This document shows, piece by piece, positions 14,501-20,374 of a DNA stretch of 22,243 bases. Under the pieces are notes generated by a model. It saw only the letters and a program-made list of their open reading frames with translations, did not search any database and was not told where the DNA came from. Source of the stretch: a virus; IMG/VR virus record IMGVR_UViG_3300044646_000052, positions 1 to 22,243 of that record, one strand, 5' to 3'. Every line of letters begins with the position of its first letter. The first letter of the stretch is position 1. The translations under genes were made by a program, and so were the position numbers.

Positions 14501-17314
14501 AGCACCCCTAAATGTGTTTGCTGCTTTGTCAGTTTTTGGATGTGCTCCATCGTCAACAATTTTTCTAAGTTCTTCTCTGTCTATGTTGTATTTTTCTAGT
14601 ACGTCATCTGGTAAACCTAATAGTTCTTTTCCTAGATTGCCCTGAACGCTATTTACAAACTGATTTATATATCCTGGATCTGGTGCAACATTTACTACTC
14701 TCCACCTTTTGTTACCATCTTCATCAACGTCTTTTGTAAGGTGTGCATTTGCAGTTGTAAAGGCGTTCTTTTTTTGCTCTTTGGTAAGCGGTGGCAGACC
14801 ACGATCTTTTAGTGCTTTTTCTATTGCTTCTTGCTCACTTAGAAGTGTTTTTGCATTTTTTTCGTTATACGCTTCTTTTAGTCTTTTAATAAGTGCAGAC
14901 CTATTAGACATGTTATCTCTTGTAAGAGATCTTCTGATTTTGGTCTCTGAAAATTTTCCTTCTAGTTGTCTTGTATCAAGAACTTGAGTCAATCTTTCTT
15001 TTGTAAATATTTTTCCTGTTTTTGTGTCTGTAAGAGTTCCATCTGGATTTTGTACAAGTTGATTTAAGAAATCTCTTATATTCTTTGCACCTACTGCAGA
15101 CTGTGCATTGTAATCTTTTCCGTTATAAGTTACTTTTGTTGTTCCCTTATTAAATCCCGGAATTTTTTCGCCTGCTACCATTCTGGCAATTAGTGGCTTG
15201 TTTGCTGGATCTTGTGCTGCTCCTGCTGGAATAACTGCTTCTCCAGGAGTAAGCATAGCGGGAACAGTGTCTTGGTTTCCTGTCCCTGGAACTGATGTGA
15301 CTCCTGTAGAATACTGACTGCTTTGTGGAGGGCCTTTCATCTTGCCACCCCTGCCGACTGGTCCAGTAAATCCAACTTGTGCTGCGATTGCATTTCTATA
15401 TGCTAGGGCTAATGCATTTACTGCTGCTGTTTCGGAAGTAAACCTTTGTGTTAATCTTTGATGAACTTGGTCAAGAGATGCTGCAACTGCAGAGGCTTCA
15501 AGTTGTTGCTGTGTCAAGTAGTCTGTTTGTTGTCCTAAAACCTGTGTCGATGATCCTGTTCTATTGAATGCCATTTTCATATTTGCAAACAATTTAATTA
15601 TATTTGCAACACCATTAGCAAGCAAACCAAATGTCATAAGCGCTACTGGTCCGATGGCGCCTAGAGCAATTGTAATCATTGTTATAAACTTTTTGCTTCC
15701 GTCACCTAGACCATTAAACTTTTCTAAAACCTTACCGACAAATTCAACTATAGGAGTCAGTGCTTTTAAGAACTGTTCTCCAACTGGGGCAAGACTAACC
15801 TTTAAGTCTTCAATTGTTTTCTTAAACTTGTAGGTAGTTGAATCTTCTACTCTTGATAATTCTCGTTCAGACAAAATAGCCAACTCTTCAGTTGAAGCCT
15901 TAGTAAGTTCCAAAACTCTTGCTGCCTGGGTTCCTTCTTTTGCTACGTTTTGAAACAATGTAGATAGTCTTGAAAACTGAAACTTGCCAAATAATTGCTC
16001 AATTGCTCTTGCACGATTAAGAGGATCTAGTGTGTCTAATGCTGCTGCAAAGTCTACCACTGTTGATTTAACGTCTCCTGCATTTGCTTCTACAATACCC
16101 TTGATGTTTATGCCAAGCCCTGCAAGCATCTTTGATGCTTTTTCAGATGGATTAATTAAAGATGCAAGACCCGACTTGAGTGCATTAGCACCTTCTGATG
16201 CATTGATTCCTCCCTCTTTCATAGCGGTCAGGAAGAATGCAAGATCTTCTACATCTCCACCAAGTTGCTTAACAACTGGTCCTGCTTTTGGAATTGCTAT
16301 TGTTAAGTCTTCAATAGATACTACAGTCTGGTTTTCAACTGCGTTAAGGAAATCAATTTTCTTTGCTAAATCTTCTGCTGCAACACCAAATGCATTTGTT
16401 ACGGAAATAGTTGTTTCAAGGGCTTGCTCTTGCTCAACACCACCAAGAACAGCAAGGCGAGTTGCTTCCATTACTTGAGCCTTTAATTCTGAACCCATCT
16501 TACCCATTGCTGCTGCGTTTGCAGCCATCTCCATGGTCTTTTCTACTGAAACGCCATACTTGGTAAACTCTTTTGCAAGTAACTGAATATCATCAACCAT
16601 CTTATCTGTTTCTTCTTGTGTTGTAAAGAGTTCTCCATAAACACGCTTAAATCTAATTGCCTGCTCTTCAAGTTTCATGAAGGTCTTAGCAGCAGTTGAG
16701 CCAAGGAGCATCAATGGAACCGTAAAACCAACCATTAACTGACGGCCAGCCCACTGTGTATTCTTACCAAAATTTAGAAGATTTGTAGATCCTTGCTTTA
16801 ATAATTGATTTAGTAGTTGCTGTCTTTGTGCTGCCATCGCTGTTTGTGTACCCAGATTTTTCATGTCTAGGGTAAGCGGTCTTACTGCAATAGCCTGTAA
16901 AGCGCCATTGGCTCCTCTGCCCATCTTAATATACTGGGTCTGGATATCTTTTACACGCTCTCGTGCAACTTTGTTTATTGTCTCAAATTCAGATTTAAAT
17001 AATCTACCGAAAGTTTTTGTGGCTGCGCCAGTATATCTAAAATACTCTCTAGATGTTAACTTGTTTCTTTCTAAAGCATTGGTAAAATGCTCGGTACTTG
17101 TTGCTACCGTTCTCATAGATGCCTGGAATTGTCCAGTTGCATTTATGCTGTTCATCAAGTTTTGTGCTTGATTTGCTGCTACCGCTGACGCTGCTGCGCC
17201 AGACTTCGACATCTGTGTGTGGAAGGCTGATATTTGACGCTGTAGAAGTTTTAAACTTGCTAGAGCATCCGACGTATCAATATTTACATGAATATTGGAT
17301 TGAACATCAGCCAT
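8549..17314 (-). CDS. Giant multidomain tape measure protein
   Basis: The 2921-aa protein sets tail length and is ejected into the host. Start ATG 17314 has AGAGGTG seven bases upstream; a nearer ATG at 17318 hits a stop at once. Residues ~1-215: helical N-terminus. ~215-430: PhageMin_Tail/TP901-type tape measure core (EEQAIRFKRVYGELFT..., ALETTISVTNAFGV). ~541-575: hydrophobic segment. 682-692 and 2837-2847: repeated DTVPAML.PGE motif. ~840-1000: unknown domain with two A-H-L motifs. ~1055-1185: protein-kinase-like segment. ~1300-1480: basic/Ala-rich linker. ~1481-1548: second hydrophobic region. ~2400-2585: long coiled coil. 2624-2728: five 21-residue Cys-pair repeats. ~2747-2798: LysM. By the usual ruler of about 0.15 nm per residue the maximum tail would exceed 400 nm, though inserted globular domains would lower this. 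Confidence 0.95.
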   Translation of the reverse strand: MADVQSNIHVNIDTSDALASLKLLQRQISAFHTQMSKSGAAASAVAANQAQNLMNSINATGQFQASMRTVATSTEHFTNALERNKLTSREYFRYTGAATKTFGRLFKSEFETINKVARERVKDIQTQYIKMGRGANGALQAIAVRPLTLDMKNLGTQTAMAAQRQQLLNQLLKQGSTNLLNFGKNTQWAGRQLMVGFTVPLMLLGSTAAKTFMKLEEQAIRFKRVYGELFTTQEETDKMVDDIQLLAKEFTKYGVSVEKTMEMAANAAAMGKMGSELKAQVMEATRLAVLGGVEQEQALETTISVTNAFGVAAEDLAKKIDFLNAVENQTVVSIEDLTIAIPKAGPVVKQLGGDVEDLAFFLTAMKEGGINASEGANALKSGLASLINPSEKASKMLAGLGINIKGIVEANAGDVKSTVVDFAAALDTLDPLNRARAIEQLFGKFQFSRLSTLFQNVAKEGTQAARVLELTKASTEELAILSERELSRVEDSTTYKFKKTIEDLKVSLAPVGEQFLKALTPIVEFVGKVLEKFNGLGDGSKKFITMITIALGAIGPVALMTFGLLANGVANIIKLFANMKMAFNRTGSSTQVLGQQTDYLTQQQLEASAVAASLDQVHQRLTQRFTSETAAVNALALAYRNAIAAQVGFTGPVGRGGKMKGPPQSSQYSTGVTSVPGTGNQDTVPAMLTPGEAVIPAGAAQDPANKPLIARMVAGEKIPGFNKGTTKVTYNGKDYNAQSAVGAKNIRDFLNQLVQNPDGTLTDTKTGKIFTKERLTQVLDTRQLEGKFSETKIRRSLTRDNMSNRSALIKRLKEAYNEKNAKTLLSEQEAIEKALKDRGLPPLTKEQKKNAFTTANAHLTKDVDEDGNKRWRVVNVAPDPGYINQFVNSVQGNLGKELLGLPDDVLEKYNIDREELRKIVDDGAHPKTDKAANTFRGAARYQIENQKRLGVPADRIYQAHLVDAGLEYRGKERIGAYSQGGLKSFADLYPKDKGVLVERVAESDPRQRFNQTDQQLLKKTADLAAKTESGKLPPTNFGKLIAPTTGFSFDVPGVGGLYDGPNGKVFVKPMMSELDALAEKKATDFARQVHGLDTPEQKISTMIDPSDPEGKRKIIVLESKYDARFDEKKMPKTFSRDQYFRQLVASAIRGDKDLKMGNLGGNRLTDVGTAGVFDKATSVTKDGLRVLSDKMPSMYEMAERNLQGVPGSQAKNSPNWFANETQKKINQTNYTADQYDADMKKEIKRIQANAEKFVQKIPLNDPLRPAYLDILRRINEGANVRDWRPLFHKHRSIAIKPNEISVDEDGKATKPKTQRRRSNVKTAKPSDTRTTSKAQSGNIRNVTSIRGRADAETVINPRLTERAAEIKAEKEAKAKAMAEADAKKRYGTVAPTASQRSQRRQNDTRAAAGKPLLKLTKDMSAPVSAFSKAMQKATQNVQKSTVAGKVLEKFNAKRDARAAARADKAAAKAAADGSGPKGPRPGMGFGGAAMGIAGIAMMGSMIPGTIGETMQKLMMPLMGLSMILPLLSSAMGLATVAIGAIVGTIYMFKKSIENARTEGIEFAKAVSMGSDKVKALSLVTGTVSATEEAQRKRETLVSGTSEAQRRSGQTILQSDYGKTLMSDIDKQVAAGIDEKTIAKNVSTGLAQAVMQGVITSDQAKDIASALGEKLQDYTIPAQIAGNLVTLLGPDGENILEDPLSILLNIKSDSLVNVEDAFEAALAGASMRAVENSMPVWKKVMDWLPMDPGGFAIRETIARNQELNSAAVQLGAEELSRNQMSVDSLNKQYELKIKNAKTDKEALAFEEERKNKINDLNIANQNTLIKIRNLASGMSEKDFSNAVSASLDVLYAKQSDAVKTQVKQAKEELALLGKSTFKTNLQLGIISGDLKPTVITKILQAASENKSIPAQINLLINEQGFANTNSLFSLLSSTNAKPTTIGVMLEYINTNKVDFDKDLEAVKALQRFLPQYDVTLNLTTNGVAQLKVATDALSAIAPLPETLDFQLITTLAGTNPAIFGPIKDNWKELSEGEQTINKNLVVNYLVGKGDPNVIAAANTAFAGKGLSTQSATASYLAKGFTPPPATVIPPIVGDPKDKKGPDASELDELLKKLRDVRKNTIKVTKGFDASFKSLNKIFGGKKTIEVFSGIENDMRRLGAGEDLIELIVGMDPDEFEKQKNKLFKFKNGEIVALKDGAKSIGDALQSIALGDFVSTQDRMVKNIGNQNSALQRLQAAGVEGSLALEMVADSSTAAAIANSKLSDKQLKKITSAAKAATKEQEKLAAKTANISKAQELKNEAKAYSELVKIMGQFSAEQIEAIVNSSELMDAIRVGFDLPGSRKAFDDLLTLLMKDANNKLKIKLLTIEGMQEIFDTGFSNAMESFDVKETALRLRFNIDNKALNDAIKEAEEKIALAQEEIRIQEIGLKEIEDQEEKVNEQYDKRLEALDQIEKANASVSQQQKGQLTLAEALTSGDIAAAARAAQEMRAQQAADNITKQKEALEQSREYELSQLRAEDGRSRIEIETKIKELQDQIYEIEQKSLEPNRETLRLNELALENAIEGLTTLGKTREQWEAIKNAVDLARISSAQFIKSMQDALNVQGSLIKAYQEQKVNTDPITPQQKVTCPEGYEFDGTNCVMKGATVIVCPAGFKQVGDKCVKEGTTEVICPDGHTLVGNNCVKEAEKKTICPEGYNLVGNDCVKEGPTKTVCPEGYNLVGNDCIKQGNKVDDPIVGATTPVTTPSTTKYVVKPGDTLWDIAKDNDMTLAELYKLNPKFKTDPKYQGGNMIWSGTTVKLPGADATVGGGGGGGTMQILSKGGLINPMRFAMGGFAKGTDTVPAMLSPGEFIMSKYAVDAHGIDTMKAINNGQSVGGSVYNNTYTLTVNAKTDANPNDIAQAVMATIKQVDDRRIRGVSLNGRR
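8921..9076 (-). other. LysM domain within the tape measure protein
   Basis: Residues ~2747-2798 of the tape measure protein read YVVKPGDTLWDIAKDNDMTL, then AELYKLNP, and end in W-S-G-T-T-V-K-L-P. This is the LysM signature (Y-x-V-x-x-G-D-T-L-x-x-I-A, L-x-x-L-N-P, G-x-x-L-x-L-P). LysM binds N-acetylglucosamine in peptidoglycan, so this part could anchor the tape measure to the wall during entry. Confidence 0.9.
9131..9445 (-). repeat. Five tandem 63-bp coding repeats (21-aa Cys-pair modules)
   Basis: The first cysteine codons of the five units lie exactly 63 bases apart (9436, 9373, 9310, 9247, 9184). The consensus unit is CPEGYNLVGNDCVKEG plus a five-residue linker, with two cysteines eleven positions apart in each copy, ten in all. 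The last two copies are nearly identical in DNA, pointing to recent duplication. The repeat sits between the coiled coil and LysM of the tape measure protein. The units resemble short extracellular Cys-rich modules; each likely forms one disulphide once out of the cytoplasm. Confidence 0.92.
13760..14152 (-). other. Protein-kinase-like segment inside the tape measure protein
   Basis: Within residues ~1055-1185 the order of kinase landmarks is visible: a Gly-rich turn (GGLYDGPNG) followed by a VAIK-like lysine (KVFVKP, K1068), a helix with E1073/E1079, a hinge-like strand (KIIVLESKYD), a helix FSRDQYFRQLVASAIRG, then a catalytic-loop-like D1153-L-K-M-G-N1158 with the D-L-K-x-x-N spacing of protein kinases, and a DFG-like F1173-D1174 sixteen residues later. 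HipA-type and phage-head kinase-like folds show the same order. The fold is inferred from motifs only; activity is unknown. Confidence 0.5.
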
Positions 17315-17334
17315 CCATTAACACCTCTTTTTAT

Positions 17335-17658
17335 TTAATTGTTTACAAGATTGCCAAGTAGAGTAGCGTCTGAAAGTCTAATTCCAGATGCCTCTTCAAC
17401 GATCTTGTATACTGTAGGAAGGTCCATATTTTCTTCTAGGGCTTCCTTGTCTTCTGCCAATTCTGGCTTGTATTGTTGCATTGCAATTTGTACGCACTCC
17501 ATAAGCAGATTCATTGACTTCTCATTGTCTTCTGCTACTTTTGCGATATCTTCAAACTTCTTCATAAACGGACGAAGTAGTGAGATTTTAAGTGGTCTTA
17601 CCTTGATCTTGGTTCCATCGATCAGAGTTACTGTTTTTTCTTCTGTGGCAGTTGCCAT
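17335..17658 (-). CDS. Tail assembly chaperone, short paralogue (gpG-like)
   Basis: The 107-aa protein aligns along its length with the N-terminal ~90 residues of the 226-aa protein encoded just upstream: TLIDGTKIKVRPLKISLLRPF against SLIDGTVIESGPLKIKYLREF, QIAMQQYKP against LIAMKQYAP, and MDLPTVYKIVEEASGIRL against LDLPTIYKVIDIAAGIKI. The match is roughly 35-40% identical by eye. It ends shortly after this shared domain. Tail assembly chaperones bind the tape measure protein before the tube polymerises. A perfect AGGAGG lies five bases before ATG 17658, and an extended -10 lies further upstream. The tape measure gene begins 20 bases after its stop. No slippery heptamer was seen near the 3' end, so it appears to be made only as the short form. 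Confidence 0.88.
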   Translation of the reverse strand: MATATEEKTVTLIDGTKIKVRPLKISLLRPFMKKFEDIAKVAEDNEKSMNLLMECVQIAMQQYKPELAEDKEALEENMDLPTVYKIVEEASGIRLSDATLLGNLVNN

Positions 17659-17684
17659 CTATTCCTCCTTATAAGGTTTAGTTA

Positions 17685-17693
17685 ATTATACCA
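17685..17693 (-). promoter_or_regulatory. Extended -10 promoter before the short chaperone
   Basis: TGGTATAAT on the minus strand is an exact extended -10 in the 55-base gap between the two chaperone genes. A start about seven bases downstream would leave a leader of about 20 bases that includes the AGGAGG ribosome-binding site. It has no clear -35, which extended -10 promoters do not need. Confidence 0.55.
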
Positions 17694-17713
17694 TAGCGGA
17701 GTCATATTTTTTG

Positions 17714-18394
17714 CTATTCGTAAACCTCGTAATCAAGGCCCATTCCAATTCCAAATCCAGCCTTTTCTGCATTCTTTCCTTGTAGTGCAAGTATATCGTT
17801 TCCATCTACAGCCTTGCCACCACTGAACACTCTGGCCTTCATGTCTTCCCATGCATTCGAATTCCCTGAATTTTTGTCAAGATCTACTCCTTGCATGGCA
17901 GCAGCAAATTTTTTATCACTGTAGTCTAACTCTCTTTTGATTTTAATCGTTGCTGTAAGTTCTGGCATTGAAAGAGATTCTTCTAATTCTTCGTAGTCTT
18001 TCCATATTCCTATAAGAAATGCTTCTGACTCAAGTTTTGCAAGATCTAAAGTCTCCCATGAAGATCCGCTATCTACTGCTTGAGATTTTACTGGCTCTTC
18101 AGATTTTTGATTTATTTTAATTCCTGCTGCAATATCAATTACTTTATATATGGTGGGAAGATCTAAATTATCTTCAACATCTTCTAAGGTTTTGATGTGT
18201 GGAGCATACTGTTTCATTGCTATTAAACAGCAAGAAACTAAAACAGATATAGACTCATCATCTGATTTTGCTTCTTTTATTGTTTCAAAAATTTCTAAAA
18301 ACTCTCTAAGATATTTTATTTTAAGAGGTCCAGACTCAATGACTGTACCGTCTATAAGACTAAACTTTATTTTTTCATAAATGCTTGTTGCCAT
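17714..18394 (-). CDS. Tail assembly chaperone, long paralogue (gpGT-like)
   Basis: The 226-aa protein has an N-terminal domain (~1-95) shared with the following 107-aa gene, and a C-terminal extension (~100-226) with SSWETLDLAKLESEAFLIGI and a basic/acidic segment TATIKIKRELDYSDKKFAAAM. It therefore has the architecture of the long, frameshifted product (gpGT) of other siphophages, but in one continuous frame. Its role would be to hold the tape measure protein and recruit the major tail protein. It lies between the major tail protein terminator and the short paralogue, the canonical place for the chaperone pair. There is no Shine-Dalgarno sequence; an extended -10 ends six bases before ATG 18394, suggesting a leaderless mRNA. 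It could also be translated weakly from read-through transcripts. Confidence 0.85.
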   Translation of the reverse strand: MATSIYEKIKFSLIDGTVIESGPLKIKYLREFLEIFETIKEAKSDDESISVLVSCCLIAMKQYAPHIKTLEDVEDNLDLPTIYKVIDIAAGIKINQKSEEPVKSQAVDSGSSWETLDLAKLESEAFLIGIWKDYEELEESLSMPELTATIKIKRELDYSDKKFAAAMQGVDLDKNSGNSNAWEDMKARVFSGGKAVDGNDILALQGKNAEKAGFGIGMGLDYEVYE

Positions 18395-18400
18395 TATATA

Positions 18401-18409
18401 AGTATACCA
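18401..18409 (-). promoter_or_regulatory. Extended -10 promoter, leaderless type, for the long chaperone
   Basis: TGGTATACT on the minus strand is followed by TATATA and then the ATG, so transcription would begin at the start codon. It lies just downstream of the major tail protein terminator, so the chaperone and tape measure genes need a promoter of their own if that terminator is efficient. No -35 or Shine-Dalgarno is seen. Confidence 0.5.
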
Positions 18410-18423
18410 AATGGAAATGGAAA

Positions 18424-18449
18424 AGCCCAGACTTTCAAGGGTCTGGGCT
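18424..18449 (-). terminator. Rho-independent terminator of the major tail protein gene
   Basis: AGCCCAGAC (18424-18432) and GTCTGGGCT (18441-18449) are perfect inverted copies around an 8-base loop. On the minus strand the hairpin is followed by TTTTCCATTTCC, a moderate T tract, and begins 17 bases after the major tail protein stop. A terminator here is usual because the tail tube protein is needed in large excess. Confidence 0.85.
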
Positions 18450-18466
18450 AGTCCTATTAAGTTGTA

Positions 18467-19120
18467 TTATGCTGTTAGAGAACGATCTACGATTCTACCG
18501 TATGATGCGTCATCGTTTGGAAGAAGACGGAATGATACTTCAAACATTGAAGCCTCATCACGCTTTGCTGATACTGTAACATTCTCAATTGAGAGTGCAC
18601 GGTATGCAACATAGATTCTTTCCTTTGGTGTTGCAGCGGAACCAGATCCTGGACCTACTGCGACAAGGCCACGCTCCAACGGAACGTCACCAATATCTCC
18701 TGCAGACATCTTGAGTTGTGAAACGTTTGATGCTGATGTGAGATCTGTGTCATCTGCTGCAATTGCTACTAGAAGGTTTTCTAGTGTTGCCTCTGCGAAA
18801 GATGTATTTAGATTAACTGTCATACCTTGCTTGAATAAACGAGCAACGTCGAGAAGTTGGTCTACCGCTACTTCACCAAAATCAGGCTGGAATGCGAGTT
18901 CCAAACCATTTGATGTGTAGCCTACGTTTGTGTATGCACTGTCTTCAGACAATGTATCTTTGTAGGAATCTGCGGATGCAGTGAATGCTGGTAGATCTGT
19001 TCCTGCTTGAGTATCAGTAATCTTTCCTGCGCTGTCAAGTCCGATTGGACCTGCATCATGCGTAAATAGTGCTGCTGCACCTACGATGATGTTACTACTT
19101 GAACCACGGCTGTATGCCAT
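18467..19120 (-). CDS. Major tail (tube) protein
   Basis: The protein is 217 aa. The start at ATG 19120 (MAYSRGSSSNIIVGAAALF) is chosen because GAGGTG lies six bases upstream; an in-frame ATG at 19138 has no ribosome-binding site and would place this GAGGTG inside the gene. The sequence is Ala/Asp/Ser-rich and beta-type, with the hallmarks of actinophage tube proteins: an N-terminal 'VGAA.LF' strand, a middle NVGYTSNGLELAFQPDFGEV segment and a C-terminal strand pair ENVTVSAKRDEASMFEVSFRLLPND. It would stack as hexamer rings around the tape measure protein. Its position after the tail terminator and before the chaperones, and the isolated promoter and terminator, agree. There is no sign of an Ig-like C-terminal extension. 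Confidence 0.9.
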   Translation of the reverse strand: MAYSRGSSSNIIVGAAALFTHDAGPIGLDSAGKITDTQAGTDLPAFTASADSYKDTLSEDSAYTNVGYTSNGLELAFQPDFGEVAVDQLLDVARLFKQGMTVNLNTSFAEATLENLLVAIAADDTDLTSASNVSQLKMSAGDIGDVPLERGLVAVGPGSGSAATPKERIYVAYRALSIENVTVSAKRDEASMFEVSFRLLPNDDASYGRIVDRSLTA

Positions 19121-19170
19121 ATTTTTCACCTCTTTCATTTTATTAAAAAAGGGCTTGTTTCCTCATCCTA

Positions 19171-19176
19171 ATTATA
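19171..19176 (-). promoter_or_regulatory. Candidate -10 box of the major tail protein gene
   Basis: TATAAT on the minus strand lies in the gap between the tail terminator and major tail protein genes, about 50 bases before ATG 19120. It is not preceded by TGn and no good -35 is visible, so it is weaker evidence than the other boxes here. With the terminator downstream it would make the major tail protein a separate transcription unit. Confidence 0.35.
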
Positions 19177-19187
19177 CTGCCTTTTTA

Positions 19188-19700
19188 TTATGGGTTTACT
19201 GGGTGCCAGTCGTAGTCTATGATGATTTTATTCCCCGCATAAGTACGGGCTGTGCCAAAGTCTATAATATCCCTGGTTTCTTCAAGTTGATAGATCTTGA
19301 AGTTGTGGAAAAAGCACTCTTTAGACTCTGCGTTCCACTCACTCTGGTTTGCTGCTGCCCACTCGTTTACCTCTTTTGCAGAATCATCTGCATAGTCTAA
19401 AAGATCATTCACCTTTTGCTGCGTAATTATCATTTTCTTTTGTGCATCATCACCAGTTGCATAAAAATAGTATAGAAGTTGTTCACACTTTATATATGGG
19501 AATGGAACTCTTCTCATTTTAAACATTCTGTCATATACAGCAAAAACACCATTGCTGTCTGGAAATGTTTCAGTCAAAGAATCTATTTGTGTTGGAAGTG
19601 TTGGGAAAAAATATGCTGCTCCACTAAAATCTTCCATATTAAGTTTTGCTGCAAGGTACTTATTAATAATTGTTGGTGGATGATGTATTACTGCAGTCAT
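19188..19700 (-). CDS. Tail terminator protein
   Basis: The 170-aa protein lies directly before the major tail protein, where the tail terminator normally is. The N-terminus (MTAVIHHPPTIINKYLAAKL ... FFPTLPTQIDSL) and the central RRVPFPYIKCEQLLYYFYA segment followed by a helix (VNDLLDYADDSAKEVNEWA) match the general plan of actinophage tail terminators, which are mixed alpha/beta proteins. The C-terminal F-x-N-F-K-I-Y-Q-L-E-E-T-R-D strand fits too. It would cap the finished tube and bind the head-completion protein. The start is joined to the previous gene by TAATG, with AGGTG nearby. Two cysteines are present but not in a motif. Assigned by order and pattern. Confidence 0.75.
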   Translation of the reverse strand: MTAVIHHPPTIINKYLAAKLNMEDFSGAAYFFPTLPTQIDSLTETFPDSNGVFAVYDRMFKMRRVPFPYIKCEQLLYYFYATGDDAQKKMIITQQKVNDLLDYADDSAKEVNEWAAANQSEWNAESKECFFHNFKIYQLEETRDIIDFGTARTYAGNKIIIDYDWHPVNP

Positions 19701-20374
19701 TATGCACCTACCCCTGCATTAGCAATCCAACGATAGCCTGTTGAAATTCCTTTTGATCTGCCCATTCTTTTTCCTGCTGGCATATCTTTTTTGTAAACTA
19801 TTGGGTTCTCAAGATACTTAGCAACTCCGCTTACTCTTAAGAATGCCTGAGAAAAGTATCTGTTGAAGAACATGTCAAACACTTTTTCAAAACCACCCTC
19901 TACTGCAGTTCCTCCAGGGTTGTCAACCCTAACTTCATTTTTTGTAAACACCATTTCTCCATTGTCTTCAAACGCTAAAACCTGAGCAAGCCTTGGTCTA
20001 ATTGTTACTGGAATTCCTTCTTCCATAATCCTTGCCTTGTCGTAAAATGGAGTTCTTGATCCATTTTTAATTGATGTAGACTGGCTAAAAGATGATTTAA
20101 AAGATAGCCCTAATTGGCTTGTGGTATACGATATGTCATATAGTCTTGCACTTGGGCTTCCTGTTTGATGCCACTCATAAATATGATGTAACATTTCTGG
20201 ATTTACCCTGGCATTTGAGTCTATAAATTCTTTCATAAGTTCTACTGTTTCTAGTCCTAATGTTTTTAAGAATACAGTTTTACCTCTATGAATGCCCTCT
20301 AAAAATCCAACAGAGTAGTCAACAATATTGCTCATATCTTTTTTAAATTGCATAGAATTAAATACTGCTCTCAT
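19700..20374 (-). CDS. HK97 gp10-like head-tail joining / minor structural protein
   Basis: The 224-aa protein is predicted to join head and tail. The N-terminal helix (FKKDMSNIVDYSVGFLEGIHRG) and the middle segments LYDISYTTSQLGLSFKSSF and FTKNEVRVDNPGG resemble gp10-family (HK97-gp10-like putative tail component) proteins of actinophages, with a final basic stretch (AGKRMGRSKGISTGYRWIAN). It overlaps the previous gene by ATGA, with AGGTGATGT before the start, and its stop overlaps the tail terminator gene. Gene order (adaptor, closure, gp10-like, tail terminator) is that of HK97-type siphophages. No enzyme motif or membrane segment is seen. It might also be a neck or tail-completion protein. 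Confidence 0.7.
   Translation of the reverse strand: MRAVFNSMQFKKDMSNIVDYSVGFLEGIHRGKTVFLKTLGLETVELMKEFIDSNARVNPEMLHHIYEWHQTGSPSARLYDISYTTSQLGLSFKSSFSQSTSIKNGSRTPFYDKARIMEEGIPVTIRPRLAQVLAFEDNGEMVFTKNEVRVDNPGGTAVEGGFEKVFDMFFNRYFSQAFLRVSGVAKYLENPIVYKKDMPAGKRMGRSKGISTGYRWIANAGVGA

Noticed and set aside
10725-16478. Many plus-strand open frames of 80-170 codons opposite the tape measure gene.
   Set aside because: They mirror the codon periodicity of the minus-strand gene, have low-complexity Leu/Ser/Phe-rich products, and show no ribosome-binding sites or recognisable domains.
17335-18130. Programmed frameshift site in either chaperone gene.
   Set aside because: I checked the A-rich stretch at the domain border of the long form (ATAAATCAAAAATCT) and the end of the short form; neither has an X XXY YYZ heptamer in frame, and the long form is already continuous.
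19121-19138. Upstream ATG (M-K-E-V-K-N) for the major tail protein.
   Set aside because: The GAGGTG ribosome-binding site for the second ATG lies within this six-codon extension, and no such site precedes the first ATG.
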